Positions 21,543 to 31,896 are shown, counted from the first letter of the stretch. The stretch is DNA of 64,000 nt from Moritella sp. PE36 (GCF_000170855.1 NZ_ABCQ01000006.1:62001-126000), one strand, 5' to 3'. Numbers and translations: made by a program. Notes: generated from the letters alone by a model not told the origin.

Positions 21543-21597
21543 AAAAAAACCTCGCTCCTTGTTGTTACTAGCTGTAACTGAAGTAGCGAGGTTTTTT
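21543..21597. terminator. Bidirectional terminator between the zinc-ribbon gene and carB
   Basis: Ten-base arms AAACCTCGCT (21547-21556) and AGCGAGGTTT (21585-21594) with an inner GTTAC/GTAAC stem, flanked by A and T runs. It serves convergent carAB and the 73-residue gene. Confidence 0.85.
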
Positions 21598-21632
21598 ATT
21601 AACTATAAATACTGCTATTTACTGCTTACTAC

Positions 21633-24600
21633 TTACTTAATGCGAGTATGTAACTCTTGTATTGAGCGAACAGTACCACGGTCATCCGCAGAGTGCGCTT
21701 GGCACGTTGCAAATGCAGCATTCATTGTTGTTGTGTAGTTCACTTTATAACGTAACGCAGCTGCACGTAGTTGGCGAGAGTCTTCAATCGCAACACGACC
21801 TTCAGTCGTATTAATGATATAGCTGTATTCGCCATTCTTGATACGGTCAAGAATATGTGGACGACCTTCATGTACCTTGTTAACTAGACGAAGATTAATA
21901 CCTGCTTCACCTAGCGCAACGGCAGTACCGTGAGTCGCATCAATCTCAAAACCAAGTTCAATTAACTGCTTAGCTAGTTCCGCAGCGCGGGCTTTATCAC
22001 AGTTACGAACAGAGATAAGTGCACGACCACTCTTAGCAACTTCAGCAGAAGCACCAAGCTGTGCTTTAGCATAAGCTTCAGCGAATGTATCACCCACGCC
22101 CATTACTTCACCAGTAGAACGCATTTCAGGGCCAAGTAACGGATCTGAACCTGGGAACTTACCGAATGGTAATACTACTTCTTTAACCGAGTAATATGGT
22201 GGGATAACTTCTTTAGTGAAACCAAGTTCAACTAACGTTTGACCCGCCATTACACGTGCAGCAATTTTTGCTAATTGCACACCCGTTGCTTTTGAAACAA
22301 AAGGAATCGTACGTGCAGCACGTGGGTTTACTTCAATCAAGTAAACTTCATTATCTTTCACCGCGAACTGGGTATTCATTAGACCAATAACACCTAACTC
22401 TAATGCTAACGCACGTACTTGGTCACGCATAACATCAAGAATTTCTGGGCTTAATGAATGAGGAGGTAATGAACAACCTGAGTCACCTGAGTGAACACCT
22501 GCTTGTTCAATGTGCTCCATGATGCCGCCAATAACAACATCTTTACCGTCACAAATAGCATCAACGTCAAGCTCGATTGCGTTATCTAGGAAACGGTCAA
22601 GTAATACTGGCGATTCATTAGATACACTTACCGCTTCTTTGAAGTAACGACGTAAATCGATTTCGTCATATACAATTTCCATTGCACGGCCACCAAGTAC
22701 ATATGATGGACGAACAACTAACGGATAACCGATACCTTCAGCTGAAATAACCGCTTGCTCAGTCGTTGTTACCGTCGCATTGTCAGGCTGTAACAAACCT
22801 AAACGCTCAACCGCTTGTTGGAAGCGTTCACGATCTTCAGAACGGTCAATCGCATCCGGTGATGTACCGATGATTGGTACGCCAGCCGCTTCTAATTCAC
22901 GCGCTAGTTTAAGTGGTGTTTGACCACCGTACTGAACGATCACGCCTTTCGGTTTTTCAATACGAACGATTTCTAATACGTCTTCTAGTGTAATAGGTTC
23001 GAAGTATAAACGATCAGATGTATCGTAATCAGTTGAAACCGTTTCAGGGTTACAGTTAACCATGATAGTTTCGTAACCATCTTCACGCATTGCTAATGCC
23101 GCGTGTACACAGCAGTAATCGAATTCGATACCTTGACCAATACGGTTAGGACCGCCACCGATAATCATGATCTTATCGTTATCTGTTGGGTTTGCTTCAC
23201 ATTCTTCATCGTAAGTAGAATACATGTAAGCGGTGTCACTTGAGAATTCAGCGGCACAAGTATCTACACGTTTGTAAACCGGAAAGATCTCTAAACGATG
23301 ACGTAATTTACGGATTTCATTTTCACTTACACCGGCAAGTTTACACAGACGTAAATCAGAGAAACCTTTACGCTTAAGTTGACGTAATGACGTTTCGTTT
23401 AGACCCGCTAAACCAATTTTACTGACGTTTGCTTCCGCGTTAACAATGTCTTCGATTTGAACTAGGAACCAAGGGTCAATACATGTGATCGCATAGATCT
23501 CATCTGTTGACATGCCAATACGGTAAGCATCCGCTATATAGAAGATACGCTCAGCGCCCGCTTCTGTTAGCTCTTGACGGATCTTAGCTGCTGCAGACTC
23601 GTCGTTTAAGTTCACTTCTGGATCAAAACCGTTCTTACCGATTTCCAGGCCACGTATTGCTTTTTGCATTGACTCTTGGAAGTTACGACCAATCGCCATG
23701 ACTTCACCCACAGATTTCATCTGGGTAGTTAGACGGTCATTAGCACCGGCAAATTTTTCGAAGTTAAAGCGTGGCATCTTAGTTACCACATAATCCAGTG
23801 TTGGTTCAAATGATGCTGGCGTTGCACCACCTGTAATATCATTGGATAGTTCGTCTAACGTGTAACCAACCGCTAGTTTTGCCGCAATGCGAGCAATTGG
23901 GAAACCCGTTGCTTTTGATGCAAGTGCAGATGAACGAGATACGCGTGGGTTCATCTCGATGATAACCATACGGCCATCAGCTGGATTGATACCGAACTGT
24001 ACGTTTGAACCACCTGTTTCTACACCAATTTCACGTAGAACAGCCATCGATGCATTACGCATGATCTGGTATTCTTTATCCGTGAGTGTTTGCGCTGGTG
24101 CCACCGTAATTGAGTCACCGGTGTGGATACCCATTGGGTCAATGTTTTCAATTGTACAGACGATGATGCAGTTATCGTTTTTATCACGTACAACTTCAGT
24201 TTCGTATTCTTTCCAACCAATTAGTGATTCATCGATCAATAGTTCAGTTGTTGGAGAAAGGTCTAAACCTAACGTACAAATGTCTTCAAACTCTTCCATG
24301 TTGTAAGCGATACCGCCACCCGAACCACCCATAGTGAATGATGGACGAATAATACACGGGAAACCAACTTCAGCTAAAACGCCTTTTGCTTCTTCTAGAG
24401 TGTGTGCGATACCAGCGCGAGGCGTTTCAAGACCAATGGCTTTCATTGCTTTGTCAAAACGGCTACGGTCTTCCGCTTTATCAATCGCGTCAGCTGTTGC
24501 GCCAATCAGTTCAACGTTAAACTCTGCTAAAACACCTTTGCTGTCTAGCTCAAGTGCACAGTTTAATGCTGTTTGACCACCCATTGTTGGTAAGATCGCA

Positions 24601-24851
24601 TCTGGACGCTCTTTTTCAATGATGTTACGTACAACTTCCCAATGGATCGGCTCGATGTAAGTCGCGTCCGCCATTTCTGGGTCAGTCATAATGGTAGCTG
24701 GGTTTGAGTTAACTAAAATAACTCGGTAGCCTTCTTCACGAAGTGCTTTACAAGCTTGAGCACCGGAATAGTCAAACTCACACGCTTGACCGATTACGAT
24801 AGGACCTGCGCCCAAGATTAGAATACTTTTTATATCATTACGTTTTGGCAT
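21633..24851 (-). CDS. carB: Carbamoyl-phosphate synthase large subunit
   Basis: 1072 residues (E. coli 1073). With CarA it makes carbamoyl phosphate from glutamine-derived ammonia, bicarbonate and two ATP for pyrimidine and arginine synthesis. It has the expected internal duplication: two ATP-grasp halves, each opening with a GAGPIVIGQ- or GGGPNRIGQ-type motif and carrying [17 protein letters not shown] or [17 protein letters not shown]. The C-terminal MGS-like allosteric domain begins around residue 935. It lies 27 bases after carA in the same operon. Confidence 0.98.
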   Translation of the reverse strand: MPKRNDIKSILILGAGPIVIGQACEFDYSGAQACKALREEGYRVILVNSNPATIMTDPEMADATYIEPIHWEVVRNIIEKERPDAILPTMGGQTALNCALELDSKGVLAEFNVELIGATADAIDKAEDRSRFDKAMKAIGLETPRAGIAHTLEEAKGVLAEVGFPCIIRPSFTMGGSGGGIAYNMEEFEDICTLGLDLSPTTELLIDESLIGWKEYETEVVRDKNDNCIIVCTIENIDPMGIHTGDSITVAPAQTLTDKEYQIMRNASMAVLREIGVETGGSNVQFGINPADGRMVIIEMNPRVSRSSALASKATGFPIARIAAKLAVGYTLDELSNDITGGATPASFEPTLDYVVTKMPRFNFEKFAGANDRLTTQMKSVGEVMAIGRNFQESMQKAIRGLEIGKNGFDPEVNLNDESAAAKIRQELTEAGAERIFYIADAYRIGMSTDEIYAITCIDPWFLVQIEDIVNAEANVSKIGLAGLNETSLRQLKRKGFSDLRLCKLAGVSENEIRKLRHRLEIFPVYKRVDTCAAEFSSDTAYMYSTYDEECEANPTDNDKIMIIGGGPNRIGQGIEFDYCCVHAALAMREDGYETIMVNCNPETVSTDYDTSDRLYFEPITLEDVLEIVRIEKPKGVIVQYGGQTPLKLARELEAAGVPIIGTSPDAIDRSEDRERFQQAVERLGLLQPDNATVTTTEQAVISAEGIGYPLVVRPSYVLGGRAMEIVYDEIDLRRYFKEAVSVSNESPVLLDRFLDNAIELDVDAICDGKDVVIGGIMEHIEQAGVHSGDSGCSLPPHSLSPEILDVMRDQVRALALELGVIGLMNTQFAVKDNEVYLIEVNPRAARTIPFVSKATGVQLAKIAARVMAGQTLVELGFTKEVIPPYYSVKEVVLPFGKFPGSDPLLGPEMRSTGEVMGVGDTFAEAYAKAQLGASAEVAKSGRALISVRNCDKARAAELAKQLIELGFEIDATHGTAVALGEAGINLRLVNKVHEGRPHILDRIKNGEYSYIINTTEGRVAIEDSRQLRAAALRYKVNYTTTMNAAFATCQAHSADDRGTVRSIQELHTRIK

Positions 24852-24878
24852 AGTTCAATTCTCTACTAGGTATCAGGC

Positions 24879-26039
24879 TTAGGCTTGGCTTTTTTCCATA
24901 CTCTTTTCCATCAACTCTATAAAGTGATTGAAAAGTGGAGCTGCATCGTGTGGACCAGGACTTGCTTCAGGGTGACCCTGGAAGCTAAATGCTGGTTTAT
25001 CAGTACGATGAAGACCTTGTAAAGAGTCATCAAATAATGATTTGTGCGTCATTACTAGATTTTCCGGTAACGTTGTTTGGTCAACTGCGAAACCATGGTT
25101 CTGCGCCGTAATCATCACTACGCCACGTTCCAAGTCTTTTACAGGGTGGTTAGCACCGTGATGACCGAACTTCATTTTTAATGTTTTAGCACCACTTGCT
25201 AATGCAAGTAATTGGTGACCTAAACAAATACCAAATACTGGAATATCTGTAGTCAAAATTTCTTTGATTGCTGCGATTGCATAATCACACGGTTCTGGAT
25301 CACCAGGGCCGTTTGATAAGAACACACCATCTGGGTTTAACGCTAATACTTCTTTCGCAGTTGTTTGCGCAGGTACAACCGTAATACGGCAACCACGGTC
25401 AACTAACATACGTAAGATATTACGCTTAACACCATAATCATAAGCAACAACGTGAAAGCGAGAGTCTGTAGCATCAGCAGGTAAACCACCCATTAATGTC
25501 CAGCTACCTTGTTTCCATTCGTATGCTTCTTTCACTGTTACTTCTTTCGCTAAATCCATGCCTTTAAGGCCAGGGAATGCTTTAGCAAGTTCTAATGCTT
25601 TCGCTTCATCTATGCTTTCGCCAGCGATAGAGCCACCTGCGATGATACAACCAGCTTGCGCACCTTTTTCACGTAAAATACGTGTCAGTTTACGGGTATC
25701 AATATCAGCGATGCCAACAACATTACGTTCTTTTAGATAATCAGTAAGTGATTGTTGATTACGGAAATTAGAAGTAACTAACGGAAGATCTCGAATGATT
25801 AGTCCACAAGCATGAACATCTGAAGATTCTGCATCTTCATCATTTGTACCGGTGTTTCCGATATGTGGGTAAGTAAGAGTAACGATTTGGCGAGAATAGG
25901 AAGGATCGGTTAATATTTCTTGATAACCAGTCATTGAAGTATTAAAAACTACTTCACCTACCGAATGACCTTCTGCACCGATAGACACACCACGGAATAC
26001 TGTTCCGTCTTCCAACACCAACAAGGCGATATTACTCAA
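24879..26039 (-). CDS. carA: Carbamoyl-phosphate synthase small (glutaminase) subunit
   Basis: 386 residues from a TTG start at 26039, chosen because GGAGG lies 5 bases upstream and the resulting [12 protein letters not shown] matches the family N-terminus; an upstream TTG at 26051 would lie within the ribosome binding site. The N-terminal CarA domain is followed by a class I glutamine amidotransferase with Cys nucleophile in [11 protein letters not shown] and His/Glu in [10 protein letters not shown]. It transfers ammonia to CarB. The leader contains a long imperfect hairpin (26111-26150). Confidence 0.97.
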   Translation of the reverse strand: MSNIALLVLEDGTVFRGVSIGAEGHSVGEVVFNTSMTGYQEILTDPSYSRQIVTLTYPHIGNTGTNDEDAESSDVHACGLIIRDLPLVTSNFRNQQSLTDYLKERNVVGIADIDTRKLTRILREKGAQAGCIIAGGSIAGESIDEAKALELAKAFPGLKGMDLAKEVTVKEAYEWKQGSWTLMGGLPADATDSRFHVVAYDYGVKRNILRMLVDRGCRITVVPAQTTAKEVLALNPDGVFLSNGPGDPEPCDYAIAAIKEILTTDIPVFGICLGHQLLALASGAKTLKMKFGHHGANHPVKDLERGVVMITAQNHGFAVDQTTLPENLVMTHKSLFDDSLQGLHRTDKPAFSFQGHPEASPGPHDAAPLFNHFIELMEKSMEKSQA

Positions 26040-26110
26040 GACAACCTCCAAAAAATAGATAGAAAAATAATAAAATAAATCAACTATTTACCCCAGGCTG
26101 TCACACAGCA

Positions 26111-26150
26111 TAGTAATTCGAGATTAAAAAAACCAATCTCTGAATTACTA
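26111..26150 (-). promoter_or_regulatory. Long hairpin in the carAB leader
   Basis: Arms TAGTAATTCGAGATT (26111-26125) and AATCTCTGAATTACTA (26135-26150) pair throughout except for one bulged base. The loop is nine bases, including seven A on the plus strand, so the RNA loop would be U-rich. It sits 70-110 bases upstream of carA. It could be an attenuator, an operator palindrome or the dapB 3' terminator. Confidence 0.5.
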
Positions 26151-26222
26151 AATTTTGGCAAATTCCGCGGATAATACAGACAAAACAAATGTTACGCAAC
26201 TGTTTTGTTTTATGTTTTGAAT

Positions 26223-27041
<819 letters not shown>

Positions 27042-27078
27042 CTAGACTTCTCCCTGTGTTTATTATTAATCAAATAGA

Positions 27079-27342
27079 TATACCCAAGTTACTTCAAGAT
27101 GCTATATCAGAGACGAGCAGGGATATCAGGACAAGGCACAATATGTAGATAATGGTTATTCCATTTTCAAATATTGTAACGCTGTACTGTTATTCCTGCT
27201 CGCCTCCCGTAGGGCAAACCGAAAGCAGGTATCTTCGGCGTTATGAAGTCTTGATTTAGAATAACTAAATCCTCGACTTCATGCCTTGAATATCCTCTCC
27301 TTTCGGTTTGCTGATTGTGCATCTTGAAGTAGCTTGGGTATA
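27079..27342. mobile_element. MITE-like element, full-length copy 1
   Basis: 264 bp including flanking TA on both sides. The 22-bp terminal inverted repeats (27081-27102 and 27319-27340) differ at one position. The interior is closely similar to the copy at 35.7 kb and folds into further stems (cgagcaggga/tcctgctcg; tgaagtc-gatttag / ctaaatc-gacttca). No transposase or long reading frame, so non-autonomous. The flanking TA suggests TA-target insertion, as in Tc1/mariner (IS630)-type elements, but that is inference. Its left end abuts the dapB promoter region. Confidence 0.8.
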
Positions 27343-27415
27343 GTACTTTGATAATAGCACTCCTCGAAACACATCAACAACGCTAACTTGCGTTTCTTAA
27401 GCATAAAAATTAGGC

Positions 27416-27457
27416 ATAAAAAAACCCGCCATTCTAACTACTAGAATGCGGGTTTTC
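27416..27457 (-). terminator. Terminator of the 36-residue membrane protein gene
   Basis: Stem CCCGC(C)ATTCTA / TAGAATGCGGG with one bulge and a small loop, flanked by seven A on the plus strand (T-run on minus). It starts 20 bases after the stop of the 36-residue gene, supporting that gene as a transcription unit. Confidence 0.8.
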
Positions 27458-27476
27458 TTATACTGAATATTAGCAA

Positions 27477-27587
27477 TCAACCGAAGATACCAAACAGGCC
27501 AGCCCATAGGTGCATCGTCGGTATAGTTAAAAACACAATTAAAAATACTAATGCATATTTCCAGTTAAAATCGTTATACGTTGCCAT
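27477..27587 (-). CDS. Small single-span membrane protein of unknown function, FNR-boxed
   Basis: 36 residues. A short polar N-terminus (MATYNDFNWKY) is followed by a hydrophobic helix (ALVFLIVFLTIP) and an aromatic/Gly-rich tail (LWAGLFGIFG). GGA lies 9 bases upstream of the ATG. A terminator follows within 20 bases, and a perfect FNR palindrome sits 18 bases before the start. I do not recognise the family. Size and topology recall small accessory subunits of respiratory oxidases (CydX/CcoQ type), but none of their motifs is evident and no oxidase gene is adjacent. Confidence 0.6.
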   Translation of the reverse strand: MATYNDFNWKYALVFLIVFLTIPTMHLWAGLFGIFG

Positions 27588-27604
27588 TACTCATTATCCA
27601 TCAA

Positions 27605-27629
27605 TTGATCTAAATCAAAAATCATCTTA
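27605..27629 (-). promoter_or_regulatory. Perfect FNR box over the promoter of the 36-residue gene
   Basis: TTGAT-CTAA-ATCAA at 27605-27618 matches the FNR consensus at all ten defined positions. A minus-strand -10-like TAAGAT lies at 27624-27629, so transcription would begin within the box. That geometry predicts repression by FNR without oxygen rather than activation. If another, upstream promoter is used, the sign could differ. Confidence 0.6.
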
Positions 27630-27783
27630 CCTAAATAATAATGGCTCAGCAGCAACTATATCAGCCACAGAACAAATTTATATCTTTATAGGTAGTGTCA
27701 ATTTAAGGTTTCACGACTAACGAAAAAGCGCAGTGCATGATGATGTAATACCAACGAATGAACGGAAAGCATATTTCAGACAT

Positions 27784-27823
27784 AAAAAAACGCCTTGCTC
27801 ATATCGCTATGAACAAGGCGTTT
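27784..27823 (-). terminator. Terminator of fklB
   Basis: Perfect ten-base arms AAACGCCTTG (27788-27797) and CAAGGCGTTT (27814-27823). The plus-strand A-run at 27784-27790 gives the minus-strand T-tract. A palindromic element now separates it from the fklB stop. Confidence 0.8.
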
Positions 27824-27830
27824 CGCTAGT

Positions 27831-27880
27831 ATATACCCAAGCTACGTCAAGATGCATCTTGAAGTAACTTGGGTATATAT
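27831..27880. mobile_element. Minimal palindromic derivative of the MITE-like element
   Basis: A 50-bp near-perfect palindrome made only of the two terminal repeats of the 264-bp element joined at GATGCATC. The arms differ at two positions. The interior of the full element is absent. It lies 9 bases past the fklB stop and would be a strong hairpin in fklB mRNA. Confidence 0.75.
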
Positions 27881-27888
27881 AGGACTGA

Positions 27889-28506
27889 TTAGATGATGTC
27901 TAATAGTTCTACTTCAAATACTAGTGCTTGGAATGGACCGATTGCAGCGCCTGCGCCCTGTTCGCCATAAGCAAGGTTGTGTGGGATAGATAGCTTGAAT
28001 TTATCACCAACGTTCATTAGTTGTAGTGCTTCAGTCCAACCAGCGATAACGCCGCCAACTGGGAATTCAGCAGGTTGACCACGTTCAACAGAGCTGTCAA
28101 ATACAGTACCGTCAGTTAGCATGCCATGATAATGAACACGCACTGTAGATTCTGCAGTTGGTTTTTCCTCGATGTCACCACGTGCCATAACTTCATACTG
28201 TAGACCAGATTCAGTTACAGTAACTTCTTCACGTTCTGCATTTTCAGCTAAGAATTTTTCGCCTTCAGCAGCAAATAATTTAGATTTCTCAGCTTTTTCA
28301 GCTTCTAATTTCTCATGGATCAGTTTGAAAGCATCGTTTAGCTCTTCATCGCTAACTTTGCTTTCTGCACCAGCGAACGCATCTGCAAGACCAGCTTGAA
28401 CAGCTGAAATGTCTAGACCTTCGAATGGATTAGCAGCAAGCTGTTGACCCATTTGTAGACCAATACCGTAACTACCTTTTTGTTCACTTGTTGCAAATTC
28501 AGACAT
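27889..28506 (-). CDS. fklB: FKBP-type peptidyl-prolyl isomerase FklB
   Basis: 205 residues from the ATG at 28506 (GGAAG upstream); a longer frame from 28590 adds 28 non-conserved residues and is rejected. The N-terminal helical dimerisation domain (SYGIGLQMGQQLAANPFEGL, about 12-110) is followed by an FKBP domain (about 118-205) with VRVHYHGMLTDGTVFDSS and IPHNLAYGEQGAG. It accelerates proline isomerisation during protein folding. No signal peptide, so cytoplasmic like FklB (FKBP22). Confidence 0.93.
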   Translation of the reverse strand: MSEFATSEQKGSYGIGLQMGQQLAANPFEGLDISAVQAGLADAFAGAESKVSDEELNDAFKLIHEKLEAEKAEKSKLFAAEGEKFLAENAEREEVTVTESGLQYEVMARGDIEEKPTAESTVRVHYHGMLTDGTVFDSSVERGQPAEFPVGGVIAGWTEALQLMNVGDKFKLSIPHNLAYGEQGAGAAIGPFQALVFEVELLDII

Positions 28507-28650
28507 AATTAAACTTCCATAATTCTTAATGATAAACACAGTAACTGTGTTGCTTAAATAACTAGGTGTGGGCGATTTATACAAAAACAAGGGAGAACAT
28601 AACTTTTTTATTTCTTAAATAATGTTCTGCATGTCATCACCCTAAAATAG

Positions 28651-29583
28651 TTAGGTATAATTCAACAGCGCTGCACCACGAACACCGCCTTCACCACCAA
28701 ATTCGGCTTGTTTTAACTGCGGCAATTTCATGTTATCAAATACATAAGCCTTTATCTTTTCAGGTAGTTGAGTATACAAGGCCTCAAAGCGCGCCAAGCC
28801 ACCACCGAACACCACCACATGGGGATCAATGATCATAATCAGACTGCCTAGTGCAGCGGCTAAAATATCTAAAAATACCGTCACGGTTTTTACTGCTACG
28901 GGTTCTTTCGCCGTATATGCAGCAATAATATCCGGGCCTTTCAGCGCCTGTTCTTCGTTACATGAACCGTCTATATAGATCTTGTAATGTTTATATAACG
29001 CGGCAAGTCCAGTGCCTGAACAATAAGTTTCTAAACAAGAATGCCCCCCACATCCACAATGAGTCAGTGGAAGCTCAGGATAACGTTGTAACATGGTGCC
29101 AGGAATTGCCATATGACCAAACTCACCCGCGCCAAAGTTATGCCCAGACAAAATGGTTTTATTTATGCAAATGGCACCACCTAAACCTGTGCCTAAAGTC
29201 ACCGCGATAGCAATATCGGCGTCTTCCGCTGCACCTTTAAAACATTCTGATAGCGCAAAGCAGTTGGCATCATTCTGCACTTTTACGTCACGACTAATAC
29301 GTTTCTGTAAATCTGTTTGTAAATTTTGGCCATGTAAACTGGGTAAATTAGGGCAAATGGTGGTATTAGTTTCTGGATCCATCACCCCCGGATAACCGAT
29401 ACCAACCATGCCTTTACAACCAAATTCTTTATCGGCTTTAAAAATAAAGGTATCAAGTGCATCTAATAATTCTTCGTAATCTTCGGTAGGTGCGGGGATC
29501 CGCTCATTGAAAACACACTCGAGCTCTGTGTTATATACCGAAAATTCTATTTTCGTACCGCCAATATCAAAACCGTAATACAT
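28651..29583 (-). CDS. nagK: N-acetyl-D-glucosamine kinase (ROK family)
   Basis: 310 residues. It phosphorylates GlcNAc for amino-sugar and chitin/murein recycling in the cytoplasm. The N-terminal phosphate motif FDIGGTKIEFSV, the DANCFALSE motif with catalytic Asp, the GTGLGGAI nucleotide segment and the ROK zinc motif (His plus CGCGGHSCLE) are present. The start MYYGFDIGGTKI is the NagK hallmark. A CRP-like palindrome lies in the divergent region at 29691-29706. Confidence 0.92.
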   Translation of the reverse strand: MYYGFDIGGTKIEFSVYNTELECVFNERIPAPTEDYEELLDALDTFIFKADKEFGCKGMVGIGYPGVMDPETNTTICPNLPSLHGQNLQTDLQKRISRDVKVQNDANCFALSECFKGAAEDADIAIAVTLGTGLGGAICINKTILSGHNFGAGEFGHMAIPGTMLQRYPELPLTHCGCGGHSCLETYCSGTGLAALYKHYKIYIDGSCNEEQALKGPDIIAAYTAKEPVAVKTVTVFLDILAAALGSLIMIIDPHVVVFGGGLARFEALYTQLPEKIKAYVFDNMKLPQLKQAEFGGEGGVRGAALLNYT

Positions 29584-29690
29584 TTAACCCCCATAACCGT
29601 TAAATAACAGCTAAATAATTGATGATATAGTGATGTTTCAATTCATAATGAAAGTGTAATCAATTTCATACGAATGGGCAGGTTTATATC

Positions 29691-29706
29691 TGTGTAATCA
29701 ATCACA
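29691..29706. promoter_or_regulatory. Candidate CRP site between nagK and the lipoate-ligase-like gene
   Basis: TGTGTAATCAATCACA is an inverted repeat that matches the CRP consensus TGTGA-N6-TCACA at nine of ten defined positions. A partial copy (GTGTAATCAAT) lies 38 bases to the left at 29654-29664. It could serve nagK, the divergent gene or both. Confidence 0.45.
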
Positions 29707-29811
29707 CATCAACAATTTATTAAATATCCTGTAACCAGAAATACTGAAGAACAAGATGAAATCACGCTCAGTTAATCTATATTACACCAACTTAAGGGTT
29801 TGTAGTGACCG

Positions 29812-30582
29812 GTGATAAAGCTTAAAGTAGCAGTAACGGTCCAAACTATAGACTTTAAAATGCTGCAACCTAAAAATAAATCCATCCGTTTTAAAAGTAT
29901 CGATATAGATAATGCTTTCGCTAAAGAAGCACAATTCATTGCCCAAATAAAACAGGATGAATTAAGCCAATGTTTAATGTTATGGCAAGCTAAGACACCT
30001 ACACTGGTATTACCGGCAGGAAATAAATGGCCTGAATCGAATACCCTGAAACAAGCGCTTGCAGAACAATCTTGGCAGGTATTATCGAGACGAACTGGGG
30101 GCGCGCCAGTGCCTCAATCACCCGGTATCGTCAACTTATCCCACATCTATCTTTGGCCAGAAAAAACACCTTATTCTACGGCGACGGCTTATGTACATTT
30201 GTGTACTGTGCTAAATGACTTTTTTTCACAATATGGGTTAGAAAGTAGCGCGGCTGCAACCCCCTTCTCTTATTGCGATGGTGATTACAACTTAAATATT
30301 AATGGCCGGAAAATTGTTGGTACTGCACAGCGCGTCATACTAAAAAAAGGCGGTCGTAAGATCGTACTGGCGCAAGCATTTATATTAATTGATGTACTGC
30401 TCGATGAATTAATTAAACCGGTCAATCTTTGCTATGGAATGCTAGGTAAGACACCATTAGTGAAGGCTAATGCGCACACTTGTTTGTTTGAGCATATTCA
30501 AGAACGTCCAAGTATAGACACAATATATCAGCAACTAACCCAAGCATTTTTACGTAGTACTTATGCCATCAAGAGCGATTGA
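29812..30582 (+). CDS. Lipoate-protein ligase A family protein
   Basis: 256 residues with the BPL/LplA/LipB fold signature: SRRTGGAPVPQSPGIVNLS (about 96-114, the lipoate/AMP site; the canonical His is replaced by Pro/Gln) and INGRKIVGTAQRVILKKGG with the catalytic lysine region (about 165-185). Such proteins attach lipoyl or octanoyl groups to carrier proteins. It lacks the C-terminal accessory domain of LplA and may be an atypical transferase. The called GTG start at 29812 has only a distant AAGGG upstream, and an internal ATG at 29860 is possible. No lipoyl-enzyme gene is nearby, so the substrate is unknown. Confidence 0.75.
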   Translation: MIKLKVAVTVQTIDFKMLQPKNKSIRFKSIDIDNAFAKEAQFIAQIKQDELSQCLMLWQAKTPTLVLPAGNKWPESNTLKQALAEQSWQVLSRRTGGAPVPQSPGIVNLSHIYLWPEKTPYSTATAYVHLCTVLNDFFSQYGLESSAAATPFSYCDGDYNLNINGRKIVGTAQRVILKKGGRKIVLAQAFILIDVLLDELIKPVNLCYGMLGKTPLVKANAHTCLFEHIQERPSIDTIYQQLTQAFLRSTYAIKSD

Positions 30583-30617
30583 GTAGAGTCGAGAAAAGTA
30601 ATAATAATTGATAAAAA

Positions 30618-30645
30618 TAAAGCCGCCGTAAAAACGGCGGCTTTA
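30618..30645. terminator. Terminator between dnaJ and the lipoate-ligase-like gene
   Basis: Perfect 11-base arms TAAAGCCGCCG and CGGCGGCTTTA with a 6-base loop. It is symmetric, so it can serve both convergent transcripts, though flanking T-runs are short. Confidence 0.75.
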
Positions 30646-30673
30646 GAATAGTTAAATCAATAAAATGACTTAA

Positions 30674-31801
30674 TTATTTAGTAAAATCATCAAAGAAGCT
30701 TTTCACACCGTCAAAGAAACCTTCTGACTTTGGCTTATGTTTCTTTGCCGACGCATTGTTTAATGATGCTTCGAACTGCTGTAACAACTCTTTCTGCTCA
30801 GCGCTTAGCTTAACTGGCGTTTCAAGTGTTACTTTACACAGTAGATCACCCGTCGCACCGCCACGTACTGATTTCACGCCTTTACCGCGTAAACGGAACA
30901 TACGACCAGTTTGTGTTTCAGCGGGTACTTTTAATTTAACGCGACCGTCTAAGGTCGGTACCTCAATTTCGCCACCGATAGCGGCATGGGCAAAGCTAAT
31001 TGGCACTTCACAGTACAGGTTGCTGCCGTCACGCTCAAAAATAGCATGTTGACGCACACTTACTTGCACATACAGATCACCGGATCCGGCGCCCATATCA
31101 CCCGCTTCACCTTCGCCAGTTAAGCGAATACGATCGCCAGTATCAACACCAGCCGGAATGGTTACTTTTAGATCTTTGCTACGTTCGTAACGACCTTCAC
31201 CATGACATTTACGGCAAGGATCTTTAATTATTTTTCCTTTACCATGACAGGTTGGGCATGCTTGGTTTACTGCAAAGAAACCTTGACGCATTTGCACTTG
31301 GCCTTGGCCATGACAAGTACTACAAGTTGTTGCTTTAGTACCTGATTTAGCACCAGAACCATTACATACTTCACAATGACATTGGCTTGGAATGCGGATC
31401 GTTTTGCTTACACCACGCACCGCTTCTTCAAGGGTAAGTTCCATGTTATAACGCAGATCACTACCACGTGCAGCACGTTGCTGACGACCACGGCCACCAC
31501 CGCCGCCAAAGATGTCACCAAATACATCGCCAAAGATATCACCGAAGTCACCTTGACCACCGTGTCCGCCTTGTTGATTTAAACCTGCATGTCCATATTG
31601 GTCATAAGCCGCTTTTTTCTGTGCATCATTTAGCACTTCATAAGCTTCTTTAACTTCTTTAAATTGCTCTTCCATCGCTTTATCACCCTTAGTTCGATCA
31701 GGGTGATATTTCATAGCCATGCGTTTATAGGCTTTTTTAACATCTTTTTCGCTAGCGTCGCGTGATACACCTAGCACTTCGTAATAATCGCGTTTTGACA
31801 T
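30674..31801 (-). CDS. dnaJ: Chaperone DnaJ (Hsp40)
   Basis: 375 residues. J domain (1-70) with HPD at 33-35, Gly/Phe linker ([20 protein letters not shown]), four zinc-binding CxxCxGxG repeats ([32 protein letters not shown]; about 145-205) and the C-terminal substrate-binding domain. It stimulates DnaK ATP hydrolysis and delivers unfolded clients. It is downstream of dnaK with a 95-base gap that contains a hairpin. Confidence 0.98.
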   Translation of the reverse strand: MSKRDYYEVLGVSRDASEKDVKKAYKRMAMKYHPDRTKGDKAMEEQFKEVKEAYEVLNDAQKKAAYDQYGHAGLNQQGGHGGQGDFGDIFGDVFGDIFGGGGGRGRQQRAARGSDLRYNMELTLEEAVRGVSKTIRIPSQCHCEVCNGSGAKSGTKATTCSTCHGQGQVQMRQGFFAVNQACPTCHGKGKIIKDPCRKCHGEGRYERSKDLKVTIPAGVDTGDRIRLTGEGEAGDMGAGSGDLYVQVSVRQHAIFERDGSNLYCEVPISFAHAAIGGEIEVPTLDGRVKLKVPAETQTGRMFRLRGKGVKSVRGGATGDLLCKVTLETPVKLSAEQKELLQQFEASLNNASAKKHKPKSEGFFDGVKSFFDDFTK

Positions 31802-31837
31802 AATAATCAGCTTAAATTGAAATAATTTAGATACACG

Positions 31838-31866
31838 AAAGGCGTTGGTGAAGCACCAACGCCTTT
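31838..31866 (-). terminator. Hairpin between dnaK and dnaJ
   Basis: Perfect 13-base arms AAAGGCGTTGGTG (31838-31850) and CACCAACGCCTTT (31854-31866) with a 3-base loop. There are only three T after the stem on the minus strand, so it is likely a partial terminator or 3'-end stabiliser that lowers dnaJ relative to dnaK. Confidence 0.65.
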
Positions 31867-31896
31867 GCTATTTAAAAACGAATAACTTAGGCGTTA

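Larger units (their letters stand above)
27042..27476. other. 435-bp spacer between dapB and the 36-residue gene
   Basis: Occupied almost entirely by the MITE-like copy (27079-27342) and the terminator at 27419-27456. No protein gene is supportable here. Confidence 0.6.
27588..27888. other. 301-bp spacer between the 36-residue gene and fklB
   Basis: Holds the FNR box and promoter of the 36-residue gene, the fklB terminator (27788-27823) and the minimal MITE palindrome (27831-27880). The stretch 27640-27780 shows nothing that I recognise. Confidence 0.5.

Noticed and set aside
26040-26051. Upstream TTG start for carA
   Set aside because: It would place the start within the GGAGG ribosome binding site; the downstream TTG gives the conserved N-terminus.
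28507-28590. N-terminal extension of fklB
   Set aside because: The 28 extra residues are not family-like, and a GGAAG precedes the internal ATG.
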